From positions 7,024,001 through 7,088,000 of the forward strand of contig NZ_CP011270.1 of the NCBI RefSeq assembly GCF_001610835.1: a stretch of DNA of 64,000 nucleotides, given 5' to 3'. Every line of letters begins with the position of its first letter. The first letter of the stretch is position 1. Below, piece by piece: positions 9,568 to 17,008 of the stretch. Made by a program: the position numbers and the translations under genes. The notes beneath the pieces are model-generated. The model was not told where the DNA came from, ran no database searches, and saw nothing but the letters and a program-made list of their open reading frames with translations. The DNA comes from Planctomyces sp. SH-PL14 (GTDB lineage: Bacteria; Planctomycetota; Planctomycetia; Planctomycetales; Planctomycetaceae).

Positions 9568-11044
9568 CAGCCCTTTGAAGGTGCATCCTCCTTCATGGTA
9601 AACCGGTGTCATGTCGAGACATGCACAGGATTTCCAGGGAGGAGGCGACCATGGTTGGTCAATCGGTCCTCGACCGCTTCATTCAGCAGGCTCCGCTTTG
9701 TGTTATGGCCCGGGCGACGCTGGAGAAAGTCTTCGCCCCGCAGAGATTGGATGCCCTGTTTCAACGGACGGCTGTCCGACAGTACGAACGGGAGCTTCTG
9801 TTCTCGACCGTCGTCGATCTCATGAGCCTGGTCGTCTGTCGTGTCACGCCGTCCGTTCATCGGGCCTATCAGCAGAAGAAGGCCCAGATTCCCGTCTCCA
9901 TCCGGGCTCTCTACGACAAACTGGGGCATATCGAACCGGCCACGTCCCGAGAACTGGTGCGGCAGACCGCCTCTGAGATGGCCGAGCTGATCCGGACGCT
10001 GCCGGCGATGGCGGCTCCCCTCCTTCCCGGATACCGGGTCAAGATTCTCGACGGCAACCACCTGGAGGGAACAGAGCATCGGCTCAAGCCGCTGCGAACT
10101 CAAGGAGGCGGAGCCTTGCCGGGCCAGTGTGTCGTCCTGCTCGATCCCCAGCTGCGGATGATCCTGGACGTGATTCCTGGTCTGGATGCCTACACCCAGG
10201 AGTGTCGTCTCTGCCTGCCTCTGTTGGAGGGGATCGACCCCAAGGATGTGGTGATCGACGATCGGAACTTCTGTACGAGCGAACTCCTGTTCTGTCTGGC
10301 CCGACACGCCGCGTTCTTCGTCACCCGGCAGCATCGGGGCCGGCTGCGATGGGAGGTTACCGGGAAAGCCAAATCGCTCGGCCGGGGCGATTCCGGCCGC
10401 CTGACGGAAGAGCCTGTCCGCCTGACGGATCCCACAACCGGTGAGGTCCTGCCGGTCCGCAGAATCACCATCGAGTTGGACGAACCAACCCGGGATCACG
10501 ACTCCACGCTCCACTTGCTGACGAACCTGCCCGCCAGTGAGGTCACCGCAGCACAGGTCGCTGAGCTGTATCGGGAGCGATGGACGATCGAGACAGCCTT
10601 CCAGGAACTGACGACACACCTGAGGTGTGAACTCAACACCCTTGGCTATCCGCCTGCGGCCCTCTTCGGCTTCTGCACGGCGGTTGCGTGCTACAACGTC
10701 CTGGCGGTCGTGCAGGCCGCTCTGGCTTCTGCTCATGGCCAGGAGTTCGTTGACGAGCAGTTCTCGCACTGGCGGATGTCGGATGAGCTCAGCCGCACCT
10801 ACGTCGGGATGATGATCGCGATTCCGGCGGATCAATGGGAACAGTATGGAACTCTTCCCACCGAAGCTCTCAGCCGGCAGCTCCACGTCTGGGCCCAGAG
10901 CGTCGATGTCATGCGATATCGCAAATCGATTCGTGGTCCCAAGACACGCACCAAACGTCCAGCCGCGAGGGCTCAGCACTTCTCGACCGACAGGCTTCTC
11001 AAGCAGCGGAGATCCAACACGGGATAGCCACCTTCAAAGGGCTG
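9568..11044 (+). mobile_element. complete IS4-family insertion sequence, 1477 bp
   Basis: Terminal inverted repeats CAGCCCTTTGAAGGTG (9568-9583) and CACCTTCAAAGGGCTG (11029-11044) are identical over 16 bp and bound a single transposase gene. The flanking sequence CCCCCTTGACC occurs at 9557-9567 and again at 11045-11055, an 11-bp target duplication of the size known for IS4-type elements. The host site is inside dispersed repeat R, so this insertion is younger than the repeat copy. Confidence 0.93.
9651..11027 (+). CDS. IS4-family DDE transposase, 458 aa
   Basis: This transposase catalyses cut-and-paste transposition of the surrounding IS. The catalytic triad positions can be placed at the D of KILDGNHLEG, the D of VVIDDRNFCTS, and the E of YRERWTIETAFQEL. 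The last is the Y-x2-R-x3-E signature of the family. A beta-strand insertion region (RLTEEPVRLTDPTTGEVL) sits between the second D and the E, as in IS4 members. The ATG at 9651 is chosen because GGAGG lies 5-8 nt upstream; an upstream ATG at 9606 lacks a site. The frame is uninterrupted and the element has both ends, so it looks competent to move. Confidence 0.93.
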   Translation: MVGQSVLDRFIQQAPLCVMARATLEKVFAPQRLDALFQRTAVRQYERELLFSTVVDLMSLVVCRVTPSVHRAYQQKKAQIPVSIRALYDKLGHIEPATSRELVRQTASEMAELIRTLPAMAAPLLPGYRVKILDGNHLEGTEHRLKPLRTQGGGALPGQCVVLLDPQLRMILDVIPGLDAYTQECRLCLPLLEGIDPKDVVIDDRNFCTSELLFCLARHAAFFVTRQHRGRLRWEVTGKAKSLGRGDSGRLTEEPVRLTDPTTGEVLPVRRITIELDEPTRDHDSTLHLLTNLPASEVTAAQVAELYRERWTIETAFQELTTHLRCELNTLGYPPAALFGFCTAVACYNVLAVVQAALASAHGQEFVDEQFSHWRMSDELSRTYVGMMIAIPADQWEQYGTLPTEALSRQLHVWAQSVDVMRYRKSIRGPKTRTKRPAARAQHFSTDRLLKQRRSNTG

Positions 11045-11374
11045 CCCCCTTGACCCCAGGCTGCCGTGGCACGTTGGGTTTGAGCTATGGACACCACGCC
11101 GGCAAGAACGTGTGTCGAAGACAGGTCGCTCCGGCGATGACGGGCGTACGGGCCACCGACCACCGTTTACCACGTCCACGCCGATTCGGACCGTGTCGTC
11201 CGGCAGATTGTGCCGGGCCGGGCCGATAACACTCCTGACAGGGCACGGAAACGGCGGCTTCTCTCCAGTCGCCTTCGCCCTCGATAACCGCCCGACACGC
11301 AAGGACCGGCTGCGTCCTCCTCCGTTTTCCGGACGCGGCTTCCGTCAGGCGGCACCCTTGTCGAGACGCCCCCC

Positions 11375-11620
11375 GTGTTCACTCCCGTCAAAATCGACCT
11401 CGTCGACGAACTCCGTCTCCGCCGCTGGGCGCGGATGAACTACCTCCCCGCCGAAGGCCGCAGCGACGCCTGGCACCCCGTCATCCTCGACGAGATGCAG
11501 GTCCAGGACCGCGAGAACAAGATCGCCCCGCGAGCCCCCAAGTGGCTCTCCCACGTCCCGCACATTGAATCGCCGGCTCCCATGGCGACCCTCGGGACGG
11601 ACGAGCTCTACTACACGTGA
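11375..11620 (+). CDS. hypothetical protein, 81 aa
   Basis: A small soluble protein of unknown function (MFTPVKIDLVDELRLRRWARMNY..., ending ATLGTDELYYT). The aromatic and charged composition and the motif WARMNYLPAEGRS suggest a real, possibly lineage-conserved gene. The start is GTG at 11375 with no obvious ribosome binding site. No domain can be assigned. It lies between the IS-split repeat and a gap with two palindromes, and is not obviously cotranscribed with rpsD 345 bp downstream. Confidence 0.5.
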   Translation: MFTPVKIDLVDELRLRRWARMNYLPAEGRSDAWHPVILDEMQVQDRENKIAPRAPKWLSHVPHIESPAPMATLGTDELYYT

Positions 11621-11625
11621 CTGGT

Positions 11626-11765
11626 CGAGGGACTAGCGACGAGGGTCCAGGGAAGGGCGGTCGCGCCATTCCCTGTCTCTCCAGTCCCTAGACTCTAGAC
11701 CCTAATCTCCCGAACTCCTGATGCGACACGGGAAGCCCAACGCGTGGCAGCGCGGGCTTCCCGTG
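11626..11765. repeat. two intergenic palindromes upstream of rpsD
   Basis: The first (about 11626-11706) is imperfect: GGGACTAGCGACGAGGGTCC on the left faces AGTCCCTAGACTCTAGACCC on the right. The second is a perfect 12-bp stem CACGGGAAGCCC (11727-11738) with GGGCTTCCCGTG (11754-11765), looped by 15 nt. The second could terminate the preceding small gene, but no T-run follows. Nothing else was seen in the 345-bp gap except the rpsD leader. Confidence 0.65.
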
Positions 11766-11965
11766 CGCTCGTTTGTACAGCACTGAACCGGCCCGTCGGC
11801 GCCTCATCAGGGCAGGGGAGGGATGGCGGCGAATCGCTTCACCTACAGACGCTTGACGTTTCGAGCGCGGAACGTCATAAAACTCGATTCTTTCCCCTCC
11901 GGCCCAGTGCCGGGCGGGATTGGTGTTCAGTGATTTCGTTCCGAATATTGTAAGGATCAGCAGGC

Positions 11966-12574
11966 ATGGGCCGTTACACAGGTCCCAAAGCACGCGTCAA
12001 TCGCCGCCTTGGTTTTCAGGCCTTTGAAAACGCCGGGGCGATCCGCGCGCTTGAGCGGAAGCCCTATCCGCCGGGCATGGCCCAGAAGAAGAAGAAGCAG
12101 TCGAACTACGGTCTCGCTCTGACGGAAAAGCAGAAGATCAAGTTCTACTACGGGATCCGTGAAGCCCAGCTCCGCCGATACTTCGATATCGCCAAGCGGT
12201 TCAAGGGGAACACCGGGGAACACCTCCTCATTCAGTGCGAGCGGCGGCTCGATAACGTCGTCCGTCGCGCCGGTTTCTGCGGCACCCGCCCGCAGGCCCG
12301 CCAGGGCGTCGCCCACGGCCACTTCCAGGTCAACGGCCGCACGGTCACGATTCCCTCCTTCCAGGTGAAGGCCGGGGACGTCATCACCGTCAAGAACCGT
12401 CCGAACCTCAAGAGCCGCTATGCGGAACTCGCCGCCTCGGTCGCTTCGAGCGACGTGAGCTGGATCCAGATGGATCGGGAAGCCCTCCGGGCGGTCGTGA
12501 CGACTCTGCCAACCCAGCAGGACGTGAGCATTCCGGTCGAAGTGGGGCAGGTTGTGGCGTTCATGGCCCGCTAA
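11966..12574 (+). CDS. rpsD: 30S ribosomal protein S4
   Basis: This primary 16S rRNA-binding protein nucleates assembly of the 30S body. The start MGRYTGPKARVNRRLG is typical of S4. Next come the basic stretch KKKKQSNYGL, the helical region EAQLRRYFDIAKRFKGNTGE, and the S4 RNA-binding domain (RLDNVVRRAGFCGTRPQARQGVAHGHFQVNGR) at about residues 92-155. The length of 202 aa is normal. It lacks the four-Cys zinc motif in the N-terminal domain, so it is the C-minus form. AAGGATC precedes the ATG. It stands alone rather than in an alpha-operon context and ends in its own terminator. Confidence 0.97.
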   Translation: MGRYTGPKARVNRRLGFQAFENAGAIRALERKPYPPGMAQKKKKQSNYGLALTEKQKIKFYYGIREAQLRRYFDIAKRFKGNTGEHLLIQCERRLDNVVRRAGFCGTRPQARQGVAHGHFQVNGRTVTIPSFQVKAGDVITVKNRPNLKSRYAELAASVASSDVSWIQMDREALRAVVTTLPTQQDVSIPVEVGQVVAFMAR

Positions 12575-12617
12575 GCGAAACGCCTCACAACCGCCGGAAG
12601 TCCGGCAGCCAATACAA

Positions 12618-12651
12618 TCCACCCGGGCCGACCGGGTGGATTTTTCTTTTT
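12618..12651 (+). terminator. intrinsic terminator after rpsD
   Basis: The stem CCACCCGG/CCGGGTGG with a 5-nt loop is followed by ATTTTTCTTTTTC. It lies about 45 bp past the rpsD stop. This is the clearest factor-independent terminator in the window. Confidence 0.9.
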
Positions 12652-12754
12652 CGCGATTCCCGTTTTCCGCTCTGAGGGCCGGGTCGAGGATATTCAGGAT
12701 TCGACCCCGGCGCCGCGTTCTCCTCTGTCTGCTGACGTTTCCAGGATCTGTGTC

Positions 12755-13381
12755 ATGGCGAAGCCTCCGTATCCGTACCCCGGTGCCCTCATCTTCGGCG
12801 TTCCCGGCGCGGGGAAGGGGACGCAGGGGGAGATCCTGACCAAGATCCCGGGGTTCTTTCACCTTTCGACCGGGGTGATCTTCCGCAAGCTCGATGCGAA
12901 GTCGGAAGAGGGCCGGATCGTCCGTGAGTACAGCGCCCGGGGGGAGCTCGCGCCGGACGACATGACGATCAAGATCTTCCTGAACTGGCTGGAGTCGCAG
13001 CGGCTGGCGGAGCGGTTCAAGCCCCGGGAGCAACTCCTGTTGCTGGACGGTATCCCGCGGAACCGCAACCAGTGCGAGATCCTGAAGAAGTATGTCGACG
13101 TCAAGGTGGTGGTCCACCTGATGTGTCATGACGAGGAGGCGATGATCGACCGCATTCGGCGCCGGGCCGTTCTGGAGAACCGTCCGGACGATGCCAGCGA
13201 GTCGGTGATTCGCCGCCGGTTCCAGGTCTATGAGGCCGAGACCCGTCCGGTGTTGAACTTCTATCCGGAAGACATCATCAAGAATGTCGAGTCAACCGGG
13301 ATCCATGCCGAGGTTCTTCAGGAGTGCCTGAAGCATCTGGCGCCGGTGCTCCGTGAAAATTTTCCGCGTAAGGATCTGTAG
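12755..13381 (+). CDS. adk: adenylate kinase family nucleotide kinase
   Basis: This enzyme phosphorylates a nucleoside monophosphate, most likely AMP + ATP to 2 ADP. The P-loop is GVPGAGKGT (about residues 15-23). The NMP-binding part includes FHLSTGVIFRK, and DGIPRNRNQCE replaces the usual DGFPR..Q block. The LID is short and has no zinc Cys (IRRRAVLENRPDDASESVIRRRFQVYEAETRPV). The final Arg-containing helices are present. At 208 aa it is slightly shorter than long-LID adenylate kinases, and the Ile for Phe in DGFPR marks it as a divergent member. A UMP/CMP specificity cannot be excluded. A dispersed repeat begins about 10 bp after the stop. Confidence 0.85.
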   Translation: MAKPPYPYPGALIFGVPGAGKGTQGEILTKIPGFFHLSTGVIFRKLDAKSEEGRIVREYSARGELAPDDMTIKIFLNWLESQRLAERFKPREQLLLLDGIPRNRNQCEILKKYVDVKVVVHLMCHDEEAMIDRIRRRAVLENRPDDASESVIRRRFQVYEAETRPVLNFYPEDIIKNVESTGIHAEVLQECLKHLAPVLRENFPRKDL

Positions 13382-13390
13382 GCTCCAACC

Positions 13391-13718
13391 GCGTCCTTGC
13401 CGGCGCAGCGTCCATAGCTCAAACCCAACGTGCCACGGCAGGCTGGGGTCAAGGGGGCCACGCCCCCTTGCCGCCGGAGGCACTTCTATGAGGAACCGTG
13501 GTACGCAACGGATGTACGCTTTGTTGAGCCCGCTATGAGGACTCCCTCAAATCACACCGCTGGCTTTGCAATCCCCGCGGGTTGGTGAGGGGGCATACGG
13601 CACGGTGTCCGCGCTTGGACACGTGCACCTTCCGGTGTTGTCCGACGAGACGGCCTCCGGCGGGCAAAGGGGCGTTGCCCCTCTGCACTCCCCACCAGGG
13701 GTGCCCCCCTGGACCCGG
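13391..13718 (+). repeat. dispersed repeat R, copy 3
   Basis: An essentially full unit directly downstream of adk. It opens with GCGTCCTTGCCGGCGCAG, includes the hairpin AAGGGGGCCACGCCCCCTT and the TGTCCGCGCTTGGACA palindrome. It ends with the second hairpin GAGGGGCAACGCCCC read in reverse and the end motif GGACCCGG. Confidence 0.9.
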
Positions 13719-13836
13719 TGGGGCATTCGCACCTGAGCGCACCTACGACACCCGTCGGCCCGGCGCAATGCCTGCGCAAAGAGGACGAGAACAACAGGCG
13801 ACTCTACCTTCCGCCTTCAGCCTCTCCCCACCAGGC

Positions 13837-15123
13837 TCAGATGTCCAAAAAGCTCGACGACACCTGATCCCAGCAATGCACCGCGTCGTCCTTCGTCGCC
13901 GCAAACCGAATATTGCCGTCCTGCGAGATCACGACCGCCAGCGCACTCGGAAACTTCTGACAGAACCGGAACGCCGACCGGTGACGGGTCCCCACACCAT
14001 CCGTCCGCGCCGGACGGGAATTCGCCCCCTCCGGATCCTCGCAGATCCGGATCGTCTCCACTTCCGGAAGCGACCCCGAAATCTCCGCCCCGAAGCCCAG
14101 GATCTCAAACCGCTTCGTCATCAACACCGCCCCATCCACGCCCGCCAGACTGGCGACCATGTGGGCCACTTCAAAAATCGCTTCATCCAGCTGAGCCACC
14201 AGCGGATCGTTCGTATGCAGGAACTGCTCCCAGATCTCCTGCTCCGTCGCCCCGGTCGTGATCGCCTGCAGCCGATGCACGATCCGGAACAACAGCGTCC
14301 GGAATCGCCGCCGCGGCTCCTCATCGAGAAACCGATACTTGACCTGCAGGAACGTGTTCGCGGCCAGCAGCTGCCGACCGATCTCGAGCTCCACAAACAG
14401 CAGCGTCCCGCCATGCCGCTGAGCTCGGACCAGGCTCACAATTCGGCGAAGAACGTGCTTGGCGAGCAGGGCCGTCAGCCGCTCAATGATCGTGGCGTCG
14501 GCGTTCTGCGGCAGCCCGTACTGCGAGACATACTCCTGGCGAAGCTGCCGCCTCGCTTCGGAGAAGACGGCGGGAAGCCAGGCCGAGTCGAAGACGTCGA
14601 GGTCCGGGCGGAACAGGTGGCCGTGGTTCAGCAGGGCCAGTGTCGTGTTCCCCTGGCAGACGGTCATCTGCCCGGGGCCCTTGACGCACACGACCAGCGC
14701 CGGTGGCATCGCAGCGGGGAGCAGCCGTCCGCCGTGCGCCGCCTGAAGCCACCGCGGCCCGGACTGGACCAGGCCCCAGATTGAGAGCTGGCCGCGGTTC
14801 CAGTGGACGCCGAGCAGGGACCGGTGAAAGTCGGCCGCGGGCGCAAGCCGCCGCAGCTCGTGCTCGTCAAAGTTGCGGGCCGGAGAGAACATCAGCCGCA
14901 GGAGCCCCGTCGGGGGGCTGTCTTCGGCGGAGAGCATGTGCGGCGGGCAGGCCAGCAGCCGGAAGACGAGACGCCGCTGCTCTTCGAAGAGCAGGCTGGT
15001 CTGGTAACACGTCGAGAGAATCTGCTCGAGCGTGTCAGCCGACGGCAGGAGATCCCACCCCGCCGCCGAGTCCCATTGCTCGGCGACGAACGTCGCCAGA
15101 TCACGAGGATAGAAATACGGCAT
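13837..15123 (-). CDS. sensor plus DAC-domain protein (putative diadenylate cyclase), 428 aa
   Basis: This protein probably makes cyclic di-AMP from two ATP. The C-terminal third carries the DisA_N/DAC signatures: DGAVLMTKRFEILGFGAEI (the DGA motif) and GVGTRHRSAFRFC (the RHR motif), followed by FPSALAVVISQDGNI. The N-terminal 280 residues (from MPYFYPRDLATFVAEQW) resemble the predicted sensor module described with DAC domains in diverse bacteria (DACNV type). No membrane segment is seen, so it may be a soluble sensor-cyclase. The ATG at 15123 is preferred over one 93 bp upstream because the intervening residues are low-complexity and overlap a palindrome. The signal sensed is unknown. Confidence 0.8.
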   Translation of the reverse strand: MPYFYPRDLATFVAEQWDSAAGWDLLPSADTLEQILSTCYQTSLLFEEQRRLVFRLLACPPHMLSAEDSPPTGLLRLMFSPARNFDEHELRRLAPAADFHRSLLGVHWNRGQLSIWGLVQSGPRWLQAAHGGRLLPAAMPPALVVCVKGPGQMTVCQGNTTLALLNHGHLFRPDLDVFDSAWLPAVFSEARRQLRQEYVSQYGLPQNADATIIERLTALLAKHVLRRIVSLVRAQRHGGTLLFVELEIGRQLLAANTFLQVKYRFLDEEPRRRFRTLLFRIVHRLQAITTGATEQEIWEQFLHTNDPLVAQLDEAIFEVAHMVASLAGVDGAVLMTKRFEILGFGAEISGSLPEVETIRICEDPEGANSRPARTDGVGTRHRSAFRFCQKFPSALAVVISQDGNIRFAATKDDAVHCWDQVSSSFLDI

Positions 15124-15139
15124 CGCGCAATCGTCCGTG

Positions 15140-15240
15140 ACAGGGAGCAGGGGAGGATTCAGGCCCAGGATTGCGGATCCAGGGGGAGGCGTGTGCTCTC
15201 TCCTGGATCCCGTCACCTGAGCCCTGTTTCCTTGGGCCTC
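15140..15240. repeat. intergenic palindrome between aminotransferase and DAC genes
   Basis: The core arms are GGATCCAGG (15175-15183) and CCTGGATCC (15202-15210), a perfect 9-bp stem. The outer flanks (GTGACAGGG on the left and CCTGAGCCCTG on the right) are also partly complementary. It lies in the roughly 120-bp gap between two minus-strand genes. Confidence 0.6.
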
Positions 15241-15243
15241 TCC

Positions 15244-16479
15244 TCATGACGCCTTGGCCGCTTCCGGGCGGGTGCAACGGCCGATCTCACGGACCGCCTG
15301 CCGCAGCCGCTGCGAGTTCTCGACGATCGCCAGCCGGAGGTAGCCTTCTCCCTCTTCTCCGAAGCCGCGGCCGGGGCTGACCGCCACGCCCCCTTCTTCA
15401 AGGAGCTTCATCGCGAAGTCGATCGAGCCCATCTTGGCGAACGGCTCGGGGATCTTCGCCCAGACGAACATCCCGGCCTTCGGGCGGTCGATTTCCCAGC
15501 CGAGACGCTCCAGGCCGTCGCACAGGACGTCGCGGCGCTTCTCGTATTCCTGAGCCAGGGCGTCGACCGAGGCGTCGGTGTGCCGCATGGCCACGATCGC
15601 CGCGATCTGGATCGCCTGGAAGATGCCGTAGTCGTAGTACCCCTTGATGGTCGCGAGAGCCCGGACCATCTCCTTGTTGCCGCAGCAGAACCCGACCCGC
15701 CAGCCTGCCATGCTGTAGCTCTTGCTCATCGTCGTGAACTCGACCCCGACGTCGAGGGCCCCCGGGACCGAGAGGAAGCTCGGGGCCAGGTAGCCGTCAT
15801 AACAGATGTCGGCGTAGGCGAAGTCGCTCAGGACGAGGAACCCGTACTTCTTGGCGAGCTTCACGAGCTCCACCCAGAAGTCCTTCTCGATGCAGGTGGA
15901 GGAAGGATTGTGCGGGAAGTTGGCGATGACCAGCTTCGGCTTCGGGTACAGGTGCTCGCAGGTGTAGGCGATGTTCTGGAGGAACACGTCCGGCTTGCGG
16001 ACGTCGAGGTGGATCGCGTTCCCGCTCGCCAGGATCACCGCGTAGGTGTGGATCGGGAAGGTCGGAGAGGGGACGATCGCCGTGTCGCCCGGGCCCATGA
16101 GGGCCAGGCACATATGGCTGAAGCCCTCCTTCGAGCCGATCGTCGCGATGATCTCGTCGTCCGGGTTGAGCTGGACGCCGTACCGCTTCCAGTACCGCTT
16201 GGCGACTTCGACGCGGAGGTTCTTGATCCCGTTGGCGACGGAGTAGCGGTGGTTCTTGGGGTCGGCGAGGGCTTCGGCGAGCTTGTCCTGGACCATCTGG
16301 TCCGGCGGATCGGTCGGGTTCCCCATGCCGAGGTCGATGACGTCGATTCCTGCGACGCGCTTCTGGTACTTGACCTTGTTGATCTTGGCGAAGAGGTACG
16401 GGGGAAGCCGCTTCATCCGCTCGGCGACGGGAATGCCGAACGGGTTGTCGGCGACGGGGATCTCGTTTTCGTTGCGCAT
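15244..16479 (-). CDS. class I/II aminotransferase, AlaC-like, 411 aa
   Basis: This PLP-dependent transaminase is most like the AlaC (glutamate-pyruvate) and LL-diaminopimelate aminotransferase branch. The N-terminal block [18 protein letters not shown] followed by [16 protein letters not shown] is characteristic. Other fold I landmarks are FPHNPSSTC (substrate region), [13 protein letters not shown] and the PLP lysine in [16 protein letters not shown]. The conserved Arg is near the end in [12 protein letters not shown]. The ATG at 16479 begins the conserved region; a longer frame upstream lacks family features. It is separated from the DAC gene by a palindrome and diverges from gyrA. Confidence 0.88.
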   Translation of the reverse strand: MRNENEIPVADNPFGIPVAERMKRLPPYLFAKINKVKYQKRVAGIDVIDLGMGNPTDPPDQMVQDKLAEALADPKNHRYSVANGIKNLRVEVAKRYWKRYGVQLNPDDEIIATIGSKEGFSHMCLALMGPGDTAIVPSPTFPIHTYAVILASGNAIHLDVRKPDVFLQNIAYTCEHLYPKPKLVIANFPHNPSSTCIEKDFWVELVKLAKKYGFLVLSDFAYADICYDGYLAPSFLSVPGALDVGVEFTTMSKSYSMAGWRVGFCCGNKEMVRALATIKGYYDYGIFQAIQIAAIVAMRHTDASVDALAQEYEKRRDVLCDGLERLGWEIDRPKAGMFVWAKIPEPFAKMGSIDFAMKLLEEGGVAVSPGRGFGEEGEGYLRLAIVENSQRLRQAVREIGRCTRPEAAKAS

Positions 16480-16855
16480 CGGAGTACCTGGTGCCGGCAA
16501 GCGATGTCGGGGGCCGGCTTCGACGGGGAACGACAGCGCCTCCTGTGGCGCGGTTCGGCTCTCCCGGTTCGATTGTATGAGTGCCCCGGCGATTCCGCGA
16601 GAGCGGGTTTCAGGTCGGGCAGGCATGTCGATCAGGCGCAGGTCGGTCCGGCTGTGGGAGAGCGCAGAAGGGGCGACGCGATCCCGGACGAGAGGGGTTG
16701 GGGCGGTCGCCAACCTGACAAGGGGGCTGACTTTTGGGGTGCGTCAGCCGGCCCGGGAGACCGCGTCGGCCGCGGGGGAAGGACGCTGCCCGATCGCACT
16801 GTTTCGAATCGTCGTAAGGTCTGAAATTTCAATGACAAAGAGCGGCTTCGCTTCG

Positions 16856-16884
16856 TTGTGAAGACGGTGCGAAACGAATACAAT
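16856..16884 (+). promoter_or_regulatory. candidate sigma-70 promoter for gyrA
   Basis: TTGTGA (16856-16861) and TACAAT (16879-16884) are separated by 17 nt, about 125 bp upstream of the gyrA start. The surrounding DNA is distinctly richer in A/T than the genes. The 529-bp divergent gap between the aminotransferase and gyrA holds no other gene that I can support. Confidence 0.5.
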
Positions 16885-17008
16885 TTCAGTCCGCGAAGAG
16901 GGGGCAGGCCGAGCGAAAGCACTTCGGCGCAAACTGCTTCTGTGAATGGAGTTGTAGTGGCGGTCGGCGATCCGTGCGGAGACGTCGCCCGCGGTGAGGA
17001 GTCGATCC

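Larger units (their letters stand above)
9289..11110 (-). repeat. dispersed repeat R, copy 2, split by an IS element
   Basis: The copy begins 20 bp after the pheS stop with GGTCCAGGGGCACCCTGG and runs to 9567. It resumes after the IS at 11045 and ends near 11110 with GCCGGCAAGAACG. Removing the IS and one copy of the 11-bp duplication restores a normal ~330-bp unit continuous with copies 3, 4 and 7. A frame of about 80 codons is open through this copy, but it is not consistently open in the others. Confidence 0.9.
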
